A stretch of 8,118 nucleotides of DNA from an uncultured Oscillospiraceae bacterium (GTDB lineage: Bacteria; Bacillota; Clostridia; Oscillospirales; Oscillospiraceae): assembly GCA_934621665.1 (NCBI GenBank), contig CAKTUT010000077.1, forward strand, positions 1 to 8,118, read 5' to 3'. The notes under the pieces were generated by a model. That model did not search any database and had not been told where the DNA came from. It saw nothing but the letters and a program-made list of their open reading frames with translations. The translations under genes were made by a program, and so were the position numbers. Each line of letters begins with the position of its first letter. The stretch's first letter is position 1. Below, piece after piece: positions 6,892 through 8,118 of this stretch.

Positions 6892-8118
6892 ATGGAGAAG
6901 AGATTCCACCTGAAAGAGCACGGCACGACTGTCCGTACTGAGATCATGGCCGGTATCACCACGTTTATGGCGATGGCCTACATCCTGATGGTCAACGCCG
7001 GTATGTTCGCAGATCTGGGCACGGTAAGCTATGGCGCGATTTATATCGCAACTGCAATTTCTGCAGTGATCGGTACGGTTCTGATCGGCCTGCTCGCAAA
7101 TCTGCCGCTGGCACAGGCTTCCGGCATGGGCCTGAACGCGTACTTCGTCTACACGGTCTGCTTCGGCCTTGGCCTGAGCTACGCAAACGCGCTGGTCATG
7201 GTTCTGGTTGACGGCATCGTGTTCGTCCTGTTGACCGTTACCGGTCTGCGCAAGGTCATCTTTGATGCCATCCCGCAGGCAGTCAAGGTCGCTATCTCCG
7301 CCGGCATCGGCCTGTTCATTGCATTCATTGGTATGCAGAACGCCGGTCTTGTCGTTGCAAATCCCTCTACGCTTGTCAATCTTGCTTCGTTCAACGTATT
7401 CTCCGGTGAAGCAACCTGGGCAACCGTTTTCCCCCTGCTGCTGACGATCATCACGGTCTTTGCCATCGGCGCAATGTCCAAGAAGAAAGTCAAGGGCGCT
7501 GTCCTGTGGGGTATCCTCGGCTCGGCTGTTGTCTACTACATTGTCGGCTTGATTACCATCCCCGAGTTCTATGCCACCGCGGTTGCACCCAACCTGTCGT
7601 CTGACTTCTTCGGCGCGTTCAAGGACTTCGGCTCGCAGGCATTCGGTAAGGTCTTTACCGAGGGCTTTGACTTCTCCGCCTACATCTCCGCCAACGGCAC
7701 TGGCGCGTTCATCGTCATGTTCGTCACCTCGATGCTTGCGTTCTGCATGGTTGATATGTTCGATACGCTTGGCACGCTGTACGGCGCTTGCGCCTGCGGC
7801 AACATGCTGACCGAGAAAGGCGACGTTCCCAACATGGACAAAGCCATGCTGGCTGACGCTATTGCCACCTGCACTGGCGCTGTCTGCGGCACGTCCACTG
7901 TTACTACGTTCGTCGAATCCTCCGCTGGCGTTGCCGAGGGCGGCCGTACCGGTCTTGCCTCCATGGCTACCGCTGCGCTGTTCTTCATCGCCATGTTCCT
8001 TGCGCCTGTTGCACAGCTGATCCCCACCTACGCCTGCGCCGCTGCACTGATCTACGTCGGTGTTCTGATGATGAGTAACGTCCGCAGCATCGAATGGGAC
8101 GATCCCGCTGCTGCAGTT
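6892..8118 (+). CDS. NCS2-family (AzgA-type) hypoxanthine/guanine/adenine permease, 3' end outside window
   Basis: The frame from ATG 6892 is open to the window edge (409 codons). AAGGAG at 6879-6884 lies 7 nt before the start. The N terminus HLKEHGTTVRTEIMAGITTF (6-25) is the classic opening of this family, followed by a string of hydrophobic membrane segments. Family motifs are QASGMGLNAYF (75-85), VDMFDTLGTLYG (287-298) and ESSAGVAEGGRTGL (342-355). Acidic residues in the last two motifs are implicated in purine binding in characterised relatives. Such proteins import purine bases by proton symport across the cytoplasmic membrane. Related bacterial proteins include PbuG and PbuO, but the substrate cannot be settled by eye, so I give no symbol. 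Characterised members are about 430-480 aa, so probably the last membrane segments and C terminus are missing. It has its own promoter and no purine riboswitch core in its leader. Confidence 0.92.
   Translation, partial: MEKRFHLKEHGTTVRTEIMAGITTFMAMAYILMVNAGMFADLGTVSYGAIYIATAISAVIGTVLIGLLANLPLAQASGMGLNAYFVYTVCFGLGLSYANALVMVLVDGIVFVLLTVTGLRKVIFDAIPQAVKVAISAGIGLFIAFIGMQNAGLVVANPSTLVNLASFNVFSGEATWATVFPLLLTIITVFAIGAMSKKKVKGAVLWGILGSAVVYYIVGLITIPEFYATAVAPNLSSDFFGAFKDFGSQAFGKVFTEGFDFSAYISANGTGAFIVMFVTSMLAFCMVDMFDTLGTLYGACACGNMLTEKGDVPNMDKAMLADAIATCTGAVCGTSTVTTFVESSAGVAEGGRTGLASMATAALFFIAMFLAPVAQLIPTYACAAALIYVGVLMMSNVRSIEWDDPAAAV

Overview
The window looks like chromosome of a Gram-positive bacterium of the class Clostridia (my best guess is near Oscillospiraceae/Ruminococcaceae; the genus cannot be fixed by eye). 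This rests on the gene order L7Ae-family protein - rpsL - rpsG - fusA - tuf, strong AAGGAGG ribosome binding sites, the Firmicutes-type S12 insert, SLH-domain surface protein, and GC-rich codon use. All genes are on the + strand.

Positions 1-4835 are the end of the str (streptomycin) ribosomal operon. It begins with the last 51 codons of an L7Ae-family RNA-binding protein and continues with S12, S7, EF-G and EF-Tu. The products form the decoding centre, the 30S head and the two elongation GTPases. Transcription ends at a textbook intrinsic terminator (4801-4835). Two gaps inside the operon are larger than needed for simple co-translation. The rpsL-rpsG gap (678-831) holds several hairpins. 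The fusA-tuf gap holds a hairpin and a good sigma-A-type promoter that would give tuf its own transcript. EF-Tu is long (418 aa), mostly because of a 17-residue net insertion in the G domain between switch I and the DCPGH motif.

Positions 4836-6638 carry two cell-envelope genes. The first is a secreted 236-aa protein made essentially only of S-layer homology repeats. The second is a stand-alone RmlA-type glucose-1-phosphate thymidylyltransferase with its own probable -10 element and a strong 3' hairpin.

Positions 6639-6800 hold no gene I can support but are unusually rich in inverted repeats. A sigma-A-type promoter (TTGCCA-17-TATGAT) and a short leader with a 9-bp hairpin then lead into an NCS2/AzgA-type purine permease that runs off the right edge (409 codons visible).

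Most of the window is conserved housekeeping sequence. I see no CRISPR array, insertion sequence, tRNA, rRNA or defence system. The points most worth a second look are the EF-Tu insertion, the structured rpsL-rpsG gap and the hairpin-dense region before the permease.
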